Origin: Watersipora subatra
Lineage: Eukaryota > Bryozoa > Gymnolaemata > Cheilostomatida > Watersiporidae
Assembly: GCF_963576615.1 (NCBI RefSeq)
Contig: NC_088712.1
Span: 21,295,870 to 21,359,869, forward strand
Length of the DNA stretch: 64,000 bases
Direction of reading: 5' to 3'
This document shows, in pieces, positions 1 to 12,255 of the stretch. Both the position numbers and the translations under genes were made by a program. Each line of letters starts with the position of its first letter. Position 1 is the stretch's first letter. The notes beneath the pieces are model-generated. The model saw only the letters and a program-made list of their open reading frames with translations. It was not told the DNA's origin and did no database searches.

Positions 1-2312
1 AACTACATTATATCCATTCCACTATGTCAGCTTTTACTGCAAAAGAAAACATGTTTTGACAACGACGGTTGATAGCATAAAAGATCCTGCTTTCTTTGGA
101 GTTAGTTTACCCTTCTTTCCTTTCAGACCACTACAGCACCTGACCAATGAACTACTATTTCTCATCCATAGATCTATACCAAGGTTTGACCAACCATTCA
201 TCAAATGTTCTAAACAATGCCTGTCACAGACCATATTCTAGTGCAAGTATATGTACATGCATAGCGCAAGGGGTCCTCCGCGGCATTTATAGAGCGTCAT
301 CTTAGAGCACTTCTCTTGTAACAGGATTAGCATCCTTAAATTGTTCCTGGAACTGGATTAATCATTGAGGTTTTCTTGCCAATGGGCTCAAACGTGTTCA
401 GCCAAGACCACAGAGCCATTATTTATGCAATAATGCCCATGCACAGCCTCTGCTTCCAGCTGGCTTCTTCATTTGTTTTCATTGCTGGACGTCCTGTGAG
501 TGATGAGGGCACTCTCGTAAACCCTTATTAAGAATGAAACAAAAAGGCTCAAAATATAATGAAAAACAGGCATATTATGAAATATATGAAAACAATACGT
601 TCATTCTGAAAAGATTTTAATGTTTTCACCTAGCAGCAGCATATAAACAATTCATTTTATGATCTTTGACTTTTTCCTGTCAATTATTTGCTTTTATCTG
701 ACTGAAATGTGTTCTCTTGCGGAAAAGTGAAATACACAGATCATTTTCATGATTGATGGTGTTATGGTATTCACTTTGGATGTATAGATGACACGAAAAA
801 CCTTATTTATATAACCAAGCTGTTAGAAGTGGAAGTAGAATTTCCTATGCTCTTTTTGAGAGTGTTGGGCAACCAGTCTTCACAATTGATTCTTGCACTC
901 CTGCGAACAACAGCTCGTACCTTTAATTGAGAAACCCCGGCTTACGGCAAGTAAAATAGACATTATCCAGCTGCTAGGGATTGTCCCCCCCACACACACA
1001 AACGTAAAGTACATTTTTAATTCTATTTCAAACTACATCTCTCTAACACCATACAGGAGAATACGTTAAATAGGCCAGCTGTTATAGCCTGGAATAATAA
1101 AAATCTAAAGTACTTTAAGCAATAGACTAGGGTTTAATTATCTGAAAAACCTGCAAGTGGTGACAAGCTTAAATCACTGCTTCTGCACAAAACAAAACTT
1201 TCGCTCTGGCAGCAAGAATAATAAAATAAATGAATAATTTCACAAGTCTGCATAAACTGTGTTCAGAATATTTGCATATATCTTTTCGTACATGTAACAA
1301 ATATCATTTTTAGTCAATGACACAAACGTACTACATCCGCCATTGTATGTTTCAGTTTATGAACTTTCTGTTACTATAACCTTCAATTCACTATCCTGAC
1401 TCCCCGCAATACTATTAGATTACCAACTTTTAAAACACTTTTGTTCAACTCACTCAATAATTCCTGATTTCCATCTTTTCATCTTTTTTGGCAGCAAAAA
1501 CATATTTTTGTTGATGACTACTGATGCCAATAATAGTTATACATACAATAATATAATGAATAATAAATATAAAAGAGAAAAAAGAAAACATAAATATTAA
1601 TAAAGATTGCCTGCTTCAGCCTGCAATGGATCAAAGGAGCAGCCAGTCAGAGTCTTGGAGATGAAGTGTAGGACTTGGTGAATAACTTTCTACTCCATTA
1701 CCATAATAATTACTTTACTGAATATAAACACAATCACTACTGCACTGAAGGTACAGCCTATCAAGGTACATTTTTCATAGTTAATAACGATAGCGGATGG
1801 TGAACAATCACTAAAGAATAGAAACCAGCACAATACAATCAAATACATGCCAGTGCATACAGTGCTGGCACTAAAGCAGCGTGTGTGTTACCTATTCAAT
1901 TGCCTGCAGTGCGATGCGATCAGTTAACTAAGCAACAATCTATAACGACTCATCCCTTTCCCAAGCTGCCCTTCATCACTCACAGCATAGGTGAGAAATA
2001 CTCACTATTATACCAAGTTCAAGATAAAATACTATTTATAGGTGTTGGGTGCACGGTTGTACCTTAGATAACCATAATCGGCAGCAATACTTACTCAGTT
2101 ATAATTATGTGAGTTCTTTTAATGCTGTGGCCTGTTAAAACTGCAAAATTCTATTTCGATACAATGTTGCCATCAACAATAATAATATAGTTTAATGATT
2201 CTTAATATAATAAAATGTAATATAAATACAATTTATTTTAATACTTTATAATATAGGACAGCATAAAATAACATAGTACCTTGTAATACAATATACTATA
2301 ATAAAGTGAAAT
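1..2312. other. AT-rich non-coding flank
   Basis: No gene is supported here. The open stretch at 34-234 on the minus strand and a short hydrophobic reading frame near 379-495 on the plus strand (followed by a GTGAGT that could be a donor) have no recognisable domain. The sequence is AT-rich with short A/T runs. It is not part of the tandem duplication that starts at 2313. Confidence 0.5.
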
Positions 2313-3754
2313 ACATTATAAATATAACATGTAATATAACATGATAACATATAATATAACATATAATATAAAATACTGGATGATTCTAAACAATAATTGA
2401 GACACAGCAAATAAAGATAATTCTGAAAATGACAGTCGATGCGAGTGAGCTCCATTTATAACCTATTTTCTGGAAAACAGAAGGAATTCTCTGCTCAGAG
2501 TATTTTTGACAGCATAGTCTATAGGATACACACACCTACGTGTTGATGGCAAACAGTGTGGCCTGCTAGATACTGGCTATATGCTGACAAGAGCTATATG
2601 GTATATATGCTGACTCCATATATCATGACTTTCAAATAGTTTTTGATATCAAGAAAGTACAAACTGCATCATAGACAAGAAAGTTAACTGTCTATATGGT
2701 TAAGAGAAGACAATCCCTACAATATTAGAGAGGCCTCACTGTGACACCCTTTTCTTACAGCAGTGTTGTTGTCACCGTGCATTTGTAAGGACACCTTGAG
2801 ATTTTTTGGAAAAGTAAATGCAATTAAATATCTAAAAAAATAGTGTCATGGAATGAGTGATGCGATAATTAGTCCTTTAGAGCTACGCTTAGTTATAAAC
2901 TTGGAGTTGTCCTCTACATGCCACGTTCAGTGGTAATTGAATCAACACAGTTATCACTCTATTAAAGTGAAAGCAAACACGTTACAAGAAAAACTTAATA
3001 CCAGTTATCTAAGGGCTACTGGGCGTCACACGGAATATTTCTAATACTAGACATGACTTGAAATTCTTCAAGTCATGTACATGTATATGACTTGGAAAAG
3101 GCAAATAAAAATCTATGCGGTGTGATCATATCTGTACAGATTATTATCTTCAACCATTAAAAGATGAAATGTTCAAAATTTAGCCTACATAATCAATAAT
3201 ATAATTCTCAGCTGTTTGGCCTGCATATTTGAAATCAGGACAAAATGAGGATTAATATATATAATTTATTACTATTGACTAAATTTACAAGGAGTAATAA
3301 TGTTGCAGATGATAATTTTGGTTTTCCAACGAAGGGTCCAGTTTATTTCGCACACCCATGAATGTACAGTATACACATACATGTATATTTTCTCCATCAC
3401 GTACAGACGGAAAAGATTCCTTGCCGTTTTATTTCATATGATAGCTGCATTCTGAAGAGAGTTTTCACTCCAGCTCTGCCTTTGTTACATTCGATGGTGC
3501 AATATCTATTATCAGCAACATGTCATCAACCAAACCATACTTTCCGAACAATAAAAAAACATTTATTACATAGAGAACATAATATTTAAAGACAATAACA
3601 TATGGCTAGTTATGAACTAGAACATTTGACTATAACATATGTAGAATGAACATTGATATAACCAAAAGAACACCTACAACCAGAGGGCTCTGCCAGACAA
3701 AACTTGGCTGCATAGGAAATAAGCTGAAATAATACGTGTGGTACATGAAACACA

Positions 3755-5175
3755 CCCTGTGCAAGCCGAGAATAGCGTATAGAATGGATACCTTATAGAA
3801 CTCGTTTGTACATATACGAGTAGAATAAGTATTCTAAATATGGAATTTATGACTTTGAGTTGATTCTGGAATATATCTCAAACATAGCAGACAGACACAC
3901 GCACGCACACACACCCCTTAGCCTATCAATCAATCGAGCAAAAAATCAAAGATTCTTCACAAAAGCGCATAAAAATATTCTGTGCGCGAAAACCACAAAG
4001 CATTCGACAAAGGGGTGACCATTCAACACGCAACATTCGCGAGGGCGTCCTATGTACAGTGGCTTAGTTATAGAATGGCGGACCAAAAGTTACCGACCAA
4101 CGGAAACACAACCTGTGCAAGTCGAGAATAGCGTATAGAATGGATACCTTATAGAACCCGTTTGTACATATACGAGTAAAATAAGTATTCTAAATATGGA
4201 ATTTATATAACGAGTTGACTCTGGAATATATCTCAAACATACCAGACACACGCACGCACACACACACACTCCCCTTAGCCTATCAATCAATCGAGCAAAA
4301 AATCAAAGATTCTTCACAAAAGCGCATAAAAATATTGTGTGCGCTGAAAACACAAAGCGTTCGACAAAGGGGTGACCATTCAACACGCACGCAACATTCG
4401 CGAGGGCATCCTATGTACAGTGGCTTAGTTATAGAATGGCGGACCAAAAGTTACCGACCAACGGAAACACAACCTGTTCAAGTCGAGAATAGCGTATAGA
4501 ACGAATACTTTATAGAACTCGTTTGTACATATACGAGTAAAATAAGTATTCTAAATATGGAATTTATATAACGAGTTAACTCTGGAATATATCTCAAACA
4601 TACCAGACACACACACACACACACCCCTTAGCCTATCAATCAATCGAGCAAAAAATCAAAGATTCTCAAAAGCGCATAAAAATATTCTGTGCGCTGAAAC
4701 CACAAAGCATTCGACAAAGGGGTGACCATTCAACACGCACGCAACATTCGCGAGGGCATCCTATGTACAGTGACTTACTTAGCGAGCTGCGACCAACAGT
4801 TACCGACCGACGGAAACACAACCTGTGCAAGCTGAGAATAGCGAATAGAACACATACCTTATAGAACTCGTTTGTACATATACGAGTAAAATAAGAATTC
4901 TAAATATGGAATTTATATAACGAGTTGACTCTGGAATATATCTCAAACATACCAGACACACGCACACACACGCGCGCGCGCACGCACGCACGCACACACA
5001 CACACACACTCCCCTTAGCCTATCAATCAATCGAGCAAAAATTCAAAGATTATTCCCAAAAACGCATCAAAATATTCTGTGCGCTGAAACCACAAAGCAG
5101 TCGACAAAGGGGTGACCATTCAACACGCACGCAACATTCGCGAGGGCATCCTATGTACAGTGACTTACTTAGAAA
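3755..5175 (+). repeat. ~355-bp tandem repeat, about 4 units
   Basis: Each unit begins near GTGCAAG..GAGAATAGCG, contains CATATACGAGTA and a CA-rich microsatellite, then CCTTAGCCTATCAATCA and GGGGTGACCATTCAACACGC. Starts fall near 3768, 4122, 4483 and 4831, giving periods of about 348-361 bp. The CA/CG microsatellite inside each unit varies in length and is longest at 4955-5012. The corresponding array in arm B has about three units. Confidence 0.85.
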
Positions 5176-5805
5176 ACGGCAACCATAAGTTTGTTAGTTA
5201 ACAAGAATAACCTATGAGAATATAATAATAAGAATAACGAATGAATAGTAGTGACCTATAAACATGACTTGAAAAAACAACTAATAAAAAAAATCTTTTA
5301 TAAGATAATTACTGAAGTAGCATTAGCCATCACAACACTAGTTCCGAACTTTTCATTGCAGAAATATAATTAGTAATATAGCCTGTTACAGGGTAAAAGC
5401 TAGTAATAACAGACATAAGCACAGGCTAAGAACAGTGAGGCAAACAGCCAGTGTAATTGTAACCTTATCGAGTATGATATGGTAAGTGAAGCTTTGGTCA
5501 ATCTTTTGAGACACATCAGCAGGTCAGCGATTCTGCACGAATTGAAGCATTGTGTACTAATAGAAACGAATGGCAAGGGAGAAGAGATCAAGGAATCTTT
5601 GGAGAGGGTTGTGAATCTTGCGGAGCTCAATGACTCCACTGAGGAATAGTCGGGGACTCGGCAACCAAGAGTAAATCAGCAGTAGGTAAAGCAAGGTTGT
5701 ATGTAGGTGACTGCAAAGACAAAAACAACAGGGTGAAGTTATAGCGTGACCACTGATCTCTGCGAACCAGCCTTTTAAACACCGACCTGCGTCCATGCCC
5801 ATCAT

Positions 5806-7985
5806 ACAAATGGTTCAGTCATGTTAATAAATCTAGGTGAATGGCTCTTAGAAAGTATCTCTGTGTTTCTACCCTTCCTCATGAAAGCGGTCTAGCATTT
5901 TGCGTTGAAAATCTACATGGGCTCGGTTGGGTTGAACATGAAAGAAATTCCAGGCAATGCTTACCTTACTGCGAGCATCACATCAAGGTATTACTAACAT
6001 ATTTTTACTAGCTACGTAGTTAGAGAGGTTTTAATATAGCGATGCTCTGTAGCAAGTTTACTCTGCTACACTATATTTATTAGGAGTTGGCTTTCTCACT
6101 GCAAATCTTAGATAACATATCCTACATAAATTTTACTCTGTGATAATCAAGCAGAATGCATCAGACTTCTGCATATCACCATGCATTTCATACTGTTAGC
6201 CACGCACTAAAAATTTTGTTATCGTCTAAATTTCATCTCAACAGGTACAGACAACCCCTAATTACGAGGTTTGACTGTACCTGAAGAGACTGGTGGGTGA
6301 CTTGGTATGTATGTAAGAGGAATGGGAAACCGGTCTAGAAGTGCCCAACTCCCAGCAAAGGTCTACCTAGATCTAACTTAACCGGAATGTCTGGAACACG
6401 CGGTGTGCGCATGCGAAGGGTTAACTCTATTGCTAGCTGCAGAGTTAACTTTTAATAGAGAGTGATTGTGTTCACCCGTGAATAAATTAGTCCGTGAATA
6501 TACATAAAAAAGGCAATTTGCGTGAAACTCAACTCCGCGAATAAATCCATCTTGTAGGGTTTTCCATTTTAAACATTTTTCACACTTCAGTCGTTCCTAA
6601 TTGGATTTGACGAGACAGGACTCCGCCGCTATGACCTTTGGCATAGAATTCCTTATTTTTCTTTAACAAAAAGCCTGCGTTCATCCGCAACACATGACTG
6701 TCCATCGAAACACTTACTGTGTGACAACTCAGTGAGACCACAACTCCAAATAACTCAGTGAGACCACAACTCCAAATAACTCAGTGAGACCACAACTCCA
6801 AATGCTTATTATCCGCACAATGGAATGATAATGAATGTCTGGATGCTCAAACCAATTTCTGCTATACTATCTACTGACAGAGTATAAACAACAACTCACT
6901 CATTACCATACCTACATATCCCCCTCAGGATAACACTATTTTCAGTGCCTTTTATAGAGGGCATCAACTCTAAGGAATAACTATTTCTACATTTTAAAAC
7001 AGTCCAATGTTAATTTCAATAACCAAATGCAAATTAAATCAGCCGAATATTTTGAAAACACATTGATTTTGAAGTTGAGTTATATTAGCTTTGCAAATAT
7101 GTGAGTCCGGGAGATGTGAGTGGGAACAAAACATCCACAACAAAAACACTTGTGAGTTATGTTCTCTCTATCTAAAGGGCTTATAAAAAGCACAACAGGC
7201 ACTACTAATTGCTAACAGTTTTCCTCTAACTAATAAACGTAAGCTAAATTTTTGTGCGTATGAAAACCACTTGCTTCACTATGTCGTGTACCAACCACTT
7301 CGTATGCTGGTACGAAGTAAACTGGTGTGCTTTTGGACCCCTATGCCTAGCCCTTAGGTTACGCTTAAAAAATATCTATGAATGACAAAGGATATATATC
7401 TAGGCGAGGTGTGGAAGTTTAGATATATACATGTATATCTATATCTAAACTAAAAGCAGGTTCACACTAAATCGCCGCATCTCCGCGTTGAGCCCACAAT
7501 ATTTTGGTGATCGTCGATGACAACAATGTTCAAACTATCACAAACCCATCCATCTTCATGGATTGGAATCATCTACAAACCCCTTCATCTTCCTCCAGCT
7601 TCATCAACTATTTGGTAATACAGTTCCGGAAGAACCTTGCCATGGCTGTCGGACTGTGGCAGCAGGTTTGCCTTTATAGCGTAATTAGGTTAAACTCCGT
7701 CTCGCTAAGGTTCAAAGACCTCCTGATACACCCTTTAGTATATATTTCATGAATTAAGAGAAATAGAATTTATCTACACGTGAGTGCCAGATTGTAAATC
7801 ATTGATTTGGTATGTTTAGGAGGCAATTTTTTCGGAAAATGCGAAGTCAAAAACCTTTTTTTAAAAATTGTTGTCGTGCTATGAAAATGTTGGCTCCTCA
7901 CCCACGAAACACCGCGCGTACATAGATGGCTTAAAAAGTTTAAAAGGGCTGAAGAACTAGTTTAAATAGTAATGAGGGAACTGGT
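5806..7985. other. Arm A-only non-coding block
   Basis: This 2.2-kb block is missing from arm B, where the flanks are joined by about 100 unrelated bases (36020-36170). It holds a 26-bp triplicate and a hairpin near 7398-7450 built on ATATCTA motifs. No coding region is convincing. It could be an insertion in A or a deletion from B. Confidence 0.5.
6726..6803 (+). repeat. 26-bp direct repeat, three exact units
   Basis: Three head-to-tail units of AACTCAGTGAGACCACAACT followed by CCAAAT occupy 6726-6751, 6752-6777 and 6778-6803. They are identical, so the expansion is recent. Confidence 0.92.
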
Positions 7986-9101
7986 TTATAATTTTAGTTT
8001 ATGGATTCCGATACAAGGTAGAATGTAATGATACTTGCAGACGAATAATTGGAGCAAAATATTTCAACTTTGTTAAAAACTTACATTACACAAGGCGCAA
8101 TGAGCTGATTCAGAGTAAGCTATTTGTACAAGTCAACTATTGGCATTTTCTTCACAACATGGTTACTAGTGTGGTATAATAGTCTTCAAGTAGCAAGTTG
8201 AAGCAAGTTGTCACTTGAAGACTAAAGCAAATAAATTTGGCAAAATAGTCCAACAACTACATTATATGTTGGACTAACTTGCCAACATCAGGGAATAGAT
8301 ATCATTGTCACACAAATGCAAAGATGTAACATATATTACATCTTAAAGTATAAATTTTTATAGAAATGATACATCTTAAAGTATATTTCAAAGTTTTTAT
8401 TAAAAAATATATTTTTCTTTTTCAACTAAAAGCTAGTTAATAAAATTATCGAACAGTGAGACATAGTCCTACAGATAGACATGCAAAATATGACATCAAA
8501 CAAACGATCCATGCTGGAACCGCAAGAGTCCATGGGATTTGGAACCTGCAGAGATAGTAACTGAAAATACATTATTAGAACACACAAAAATCAAACCTTT
8601 ACAGATGAGATTCCAAAAGACAACGACCAGGAGCCTTAATTGGGAGAAACATTTATTTATGCAGTAACACAGCGTGATATTTCACGGCTGATTATTAACG
8701 TGAACAAACCTTACAGTATCAGGTTTTTCGACCTTTTTTATCAACAGCAGTATATGGACTACCCGTTATTACAAACAAACTGACCTGAGTATTGCTATAG
8801 TAGCGGGCTGAGGAAGTCGATGTGCTCTGCATCCTTTGTCTTACTATGAGTGTTCTCCTTCTCTGAACGTAACTGGGCTAGTTGTAATATCTTTGTCTAA
8901 GTTCTCTGTCGTGTCTACGATTCAAAACGCTTAATAAACACACATTGTGATCCCTTACAGCCGCGAGTGAGAACGATAGTGCAGTTGAGTACGGCTACTT
9001 GCATGTATTAACGACTTATGTCAGTATTAGTATCTACTAAATCATGGTACTGTATTGTAAAAATGGAGCTTACGGCAGTGTCTATAAAACGGGCTAGCCT
9101 A

Positions 9102-9352
9102 TGTTGAGCTAGTTGATTGCGTGCCACTAGCCATAATTAAGAGATGAGAGAATGGATGTGGTGCTGTCGTACATTGTAATAAGAACAGAACAGGAAGTTG
9201 CTTTTACAGGTAAAGGTATGCGCAGAAAAATAAATGAACCTTGGAGTTGTCTGCACCAATATGAAAGTAAAAAGAACACAACTTCTAATTATGTAAATGT
9301 AAACTAATGTAAAACAGACACGGTAATAAGTGCGTAGGGTTGTCTCTCAACA
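9102..9352 (-). repeat. Copia 3' LTR (251 bp)
   Basis: On the element strand it starts TGTTGAGAGACAACC and ends CTAGCTCAACA, so it has TG..CA ends with matching TGTTGAG/CTCAACA inverted termini. The pol stop codon lies just inside the element next to it. No second LTR is left for comparison. Confidence 0.78.
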
Positions 9353-10749
9353 CGCCCCCTCAAGCTGGAGCAACATCTTTCGTTGACGCATATGAGCGAC
9401 TCTGTCGAATGGCTTAGTGAATTTGTCAGCCATATTATTGTTAGTGTTAATGTAGGTGTATACAACATCGGTTTGTAGTCTAATAAAGTGATATCGTATG
9501 TCTACATGTTTGCTGCTATTGTGATGCGTGTCAGTGTTCTTAGCGAGGGCAACTGCACTTTGATTGTCAACGTAAACAGTTGTCGAGTTATCTTGTTGCA
9601 TGTTGAGTGGGTTTAGCCATTGTCGTAGATGTATGGCTTCCTTAGTAGCTTCGACCATTGCAATGTACTCGGCTTCGGTTGATGATAGAGCTACAGCTGT
9701 TTGCTTGTGCGATTTTCAGCTGATAGGTGCGGAACTACCTAGAGTAAACACATAGCCTGTGGTTGATCGCCTTTCGTCTAAATCTCCACCCCAATCTGAG
9801 TCAGAGTACCCGACTAGTGTAGGATCTGAGGGCTTGAATGTCAGCATATAAGACTTGGTAGTCTTTAGATAGCGCAAAACTCTCTTAGCTGCTGTAATAT
9901 GAACATGAGTTGGCTTCTCTAGAAATTGTGATAGCTTTGAGACTATCCAACTTATGTCCAGGTGAGTGCCTGTCATCAAGTAGATGAGGCTGCCAATCAC
10001 CTGTCTGTATGGATAATTGGTATCTACTTCGTCTCCATCGGTGGCTTTCCTCAAATCAATAGCTTTGTCAGCTGGTGTATTGGCAGATTTGCATTCTGTC
10101 ATGTTGTAGCATATGAGAATGGCTTCAATATAACACTCTTGGCTCATTTGATAATGGCCATTGCTCAGGCGACGGAAATCTATACCCAGAAACCATTGCA
10201 ATTCTCCTATATTGTTCATTTTGAATCTCTCGTGAAGTGTGTGTATAATATTGTCAATGAGTTCTTGTTTGTTACTGCCGATGATGATGTCATCAACCCA
10301 GAAGAGTATGATGATTTGATCTGAGCCTATGTATTTGTTGTACAAGCAGGGATCAACACTATTAGCAGTATATCCCATGGATTTGAGCTCGTCTGTGAAA
10401 GTGGTGTGCCAGTTTCGCCCACTTTGCCTAAGTCCAGATAAAGACTTGTTTAGATGCCACGTGGGTGGGACATCTCCAGCTTGTGTTTTCTCATACCCGG
10501 GTGGTTGCTGTATGTAGATTTCCTTGTCAATGGGTGCGTTAAGGTATGCTCCCTTGACATCTAGTTGGTGTAACTTCAAGTTTTCATTCACCGCTTTTTG
10601 TAGCAATGTGCATATGGATGTAAACTTGGTTGTAGGGGAATAAGTCTCGTCGTAATCAATCCCATGCTTCTGTGAGTAACCTCGCGCTACATATCTAGCT
10701 TTATACTGGATATCATTTGGTTGTTTGCCTTGTTTTACAGTGAATACCC
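9347..10749 (-). pseudogene. Copia pol remnant: reverse transcriptase and RNase H
   Basis: On the minus strand the fragment opens inside the reverse transcriptase (WVFTVKQGKQ, then YKARYVARGYSQKHG), continues through LDVKGAYLNAPIDKEIYIQQ and the catalytic FWVDD motif, and ends with Copia-type RNase H motifs STEAEYIAMVEATKEA, DNQSAVALAKN and HVDIRYHFIR. A TGA stop at about 9716 sits where this family usually has Trp, splitting RT from RNase H. The rest of the frame is open for about 1.4 kb, so the copy is not very old. It has no gag, protease or integrase and cannot move on its own. Confidence 0.9.
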
Positions 10750-10941
10750 AACTATTTTTTCAAGTACTCATGCAAAAGATCCAAAGAATTGCACTCTGCA
10801 ATTTACGCAACCACGAAAGTTTATTTGATTTAGACTGTGAGTAGCGTTTTAAATAGACAGTGATTCTTTCCAAGATCATTTGCTAAATAGCAAAATTATT
10901 TGATTGCTCAGGCAAGCAGATCTATTTTAATTATGTGAACA

Positions 10942-11119
10942 TACCTGCCAACTCTCACGCATTGGGCATAAGACTTACACAATCACCCCAAAAAAAAAAT
11001 GGAAATGCGTGAGATTTTTGCCCCAATTTCCACAATTTTATATATACTATCATTGATACATCAATTGCCCCAAAATCAAATCTCACGCATTGCCCCACAG
11101 TTGGGTTGGCAGGTCTGTA
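10942..11119. mobile_element. Small TIR element (CCTGCCAAC family), copy 1
   Basis: Starts TACCTGCCAACTCTCACGC and ends GGGTTGGCAGGTCTGTA, so the ends are inverted (CCTGCCAAC/GTTGGCAGG). The inside keeps CTCACGCATTG motifs. Three further copies lie in arm B. It has no coding capacity and is MITE-like. Confidence 0.7.
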
Positions 11120-11255
11120 TGTGAACTTGTCAGCAACTATAAAAATATGGGCAAATACCAATTTTATAAACACGTACCTAAGAACTCTACGATTGTAAAT
11201 TACTGTAGTGTTGTATAGAGTGTTTTTAACCCCTTCTGACCAATCTGGTGATCCA

Positions 11256-11477
11256 TGAAGTAAAATCAGGGCAACCCCCGAACCAGGCCTAGCAGAAGCT
11301 GAGGCTTGAATATGGTAGCTTAGGTCCCGTCAGTTTAACTATATTACCAGCACTACCAGCGTAAAAGCCGTCAATACCGACTCGCTACCACACAGCCAAT
11401 AGCAGACTGGATATTACAACGCAACCCCTAACAAGAGCCGGTCAATCTGACTCTATATATTACAGCCGATAGCAGAC
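11256..11477 (-). repeat. Outer Gypsy 3' LTR, distal piece
   Basis: 222 bp matching 27438-27660 of the other LTR almost base for base. The LTR continues at 17396 after the inner Gypsy. It contains the first units of the CCGATAGCAGACTG repeat array. Confidence 0.92.
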
Positions 11478-11674
11478 TGTTATATTCCTACTGGTCACTT
11501 ACCAGTAAGAAGAAGATTTGAATAATGGCGCGTTCTTGTCTGCGATCCCAATATATATGTGTGGGTACAGCGATCTAGCCCTTTTACGTCCTATGACATC
11601 CTAGTCCTGGTTCGGTATTGGCGCGTTTCTTTATAGCCTCGGAGTCTGTAATATGCATAGACGCATATATAACA
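11478..11674 (-). repeat. Inner Gypsy 3' LTR (197 bp)
   Basis: On the plus strand it starts TGTTATATTCC and ends GCATATATAACA, giving short inverted TGTTATAT/ATATAACA ends. It aligns without gaps to 17199-17395. Confidence 0.93.
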
Positions 11675-11692
11675 TGTCCCCTCTCTTCTTCA
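11675..11692 (-). other. Polypurine tract of inner Gypsy
   Basis: On the minus strand AAGAAGAGAGGGG lies three bases before the 3' LTR, the expected place for the plus-strand DNA primer of reverse transcription. Confidence 0.75.
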
Positions 11693-12255
11693 GGCCCTGA
11701 ACATGGACATAGTAACTATTGGGGTTCGGACCTAGGTTTCACCACCACCAGGAGTCATGTTAAGCAACGAGCTTTGGACACGGGGTCTGACACGCATGTA
11801 TACTAACTGCTAGCACACTAGTAAAGCCTGTGGTCATCATAAGCCTGCCAGGGTGTTAATCGCATGGGGAACAGGGGAGGTTAGCAAGCTTGCCCTAGGT
11901 ATTAGACAGGAGCATAGAAATCATAGTTGAGCATGAAGACAGCCTGTAAACCAAAAGTTATCCTATACTAAAATCGAAAGTGGCCTTACCTGTATGGTTT
12001 GAGTCATCCTCTTTCCATACTTACTCGCTTGGCTATAGTTGTTCTTGCCTGCTCAACCTGTTATCGTCAGCTCCAACCTGCAAGCTCCTAGTACATACCT
12101 GTCCCTGTTTCACCTGTTCCCATGCCTTGACTATGTGTCCGGGTCTCCTTCCCTCTCTACCGACGTCATCGGGTCATCTGAATCATACAGAGGGTGAATT
12201 GTAAGCTCTTCCTCTGGGTCTGACTGAGCCTGTAGCCGGGCCTCCTAGTCTTCCA

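Larger units (their letters stand above)
9102..10749 (-). mobile_element. Copia-type LTR retrotransposon, 5'-truncated
   Basis: Minus-strand remnant holding the end of pol and one LTR. The 3' LTR is 9102-9352, and its 3' coding end carries a GGGGGCGTG purine-rich tract directly before the LTR. The upstream end stops at about 10749, where sequence shared with arm B (38246 onward) resumes, so gag, protease, integrase and the 5' LTR are gone. Arm B lacks the element at this point: both arms read GGGCTAGCCTA up to the insertion site. Confidence 0.85.

Noticed and set aside
34-241. Overlapping open frames on both strands at the left edge
   Set aside because: No recognised motif or splice pattern; insufficient to call an exon at a window edge.
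3880-5012. CRISPR-like spaced repeats
   Set aside because: The ~355-bp period, CA microsatellites and animal context rule it out; these are satellite-type tandem repeats.
9962-10517. Plus-strand open frames over the Copia RT
   Set aside because: They lie antisense to clear Copia RT motifs on the minus strand and have no domain of their own.
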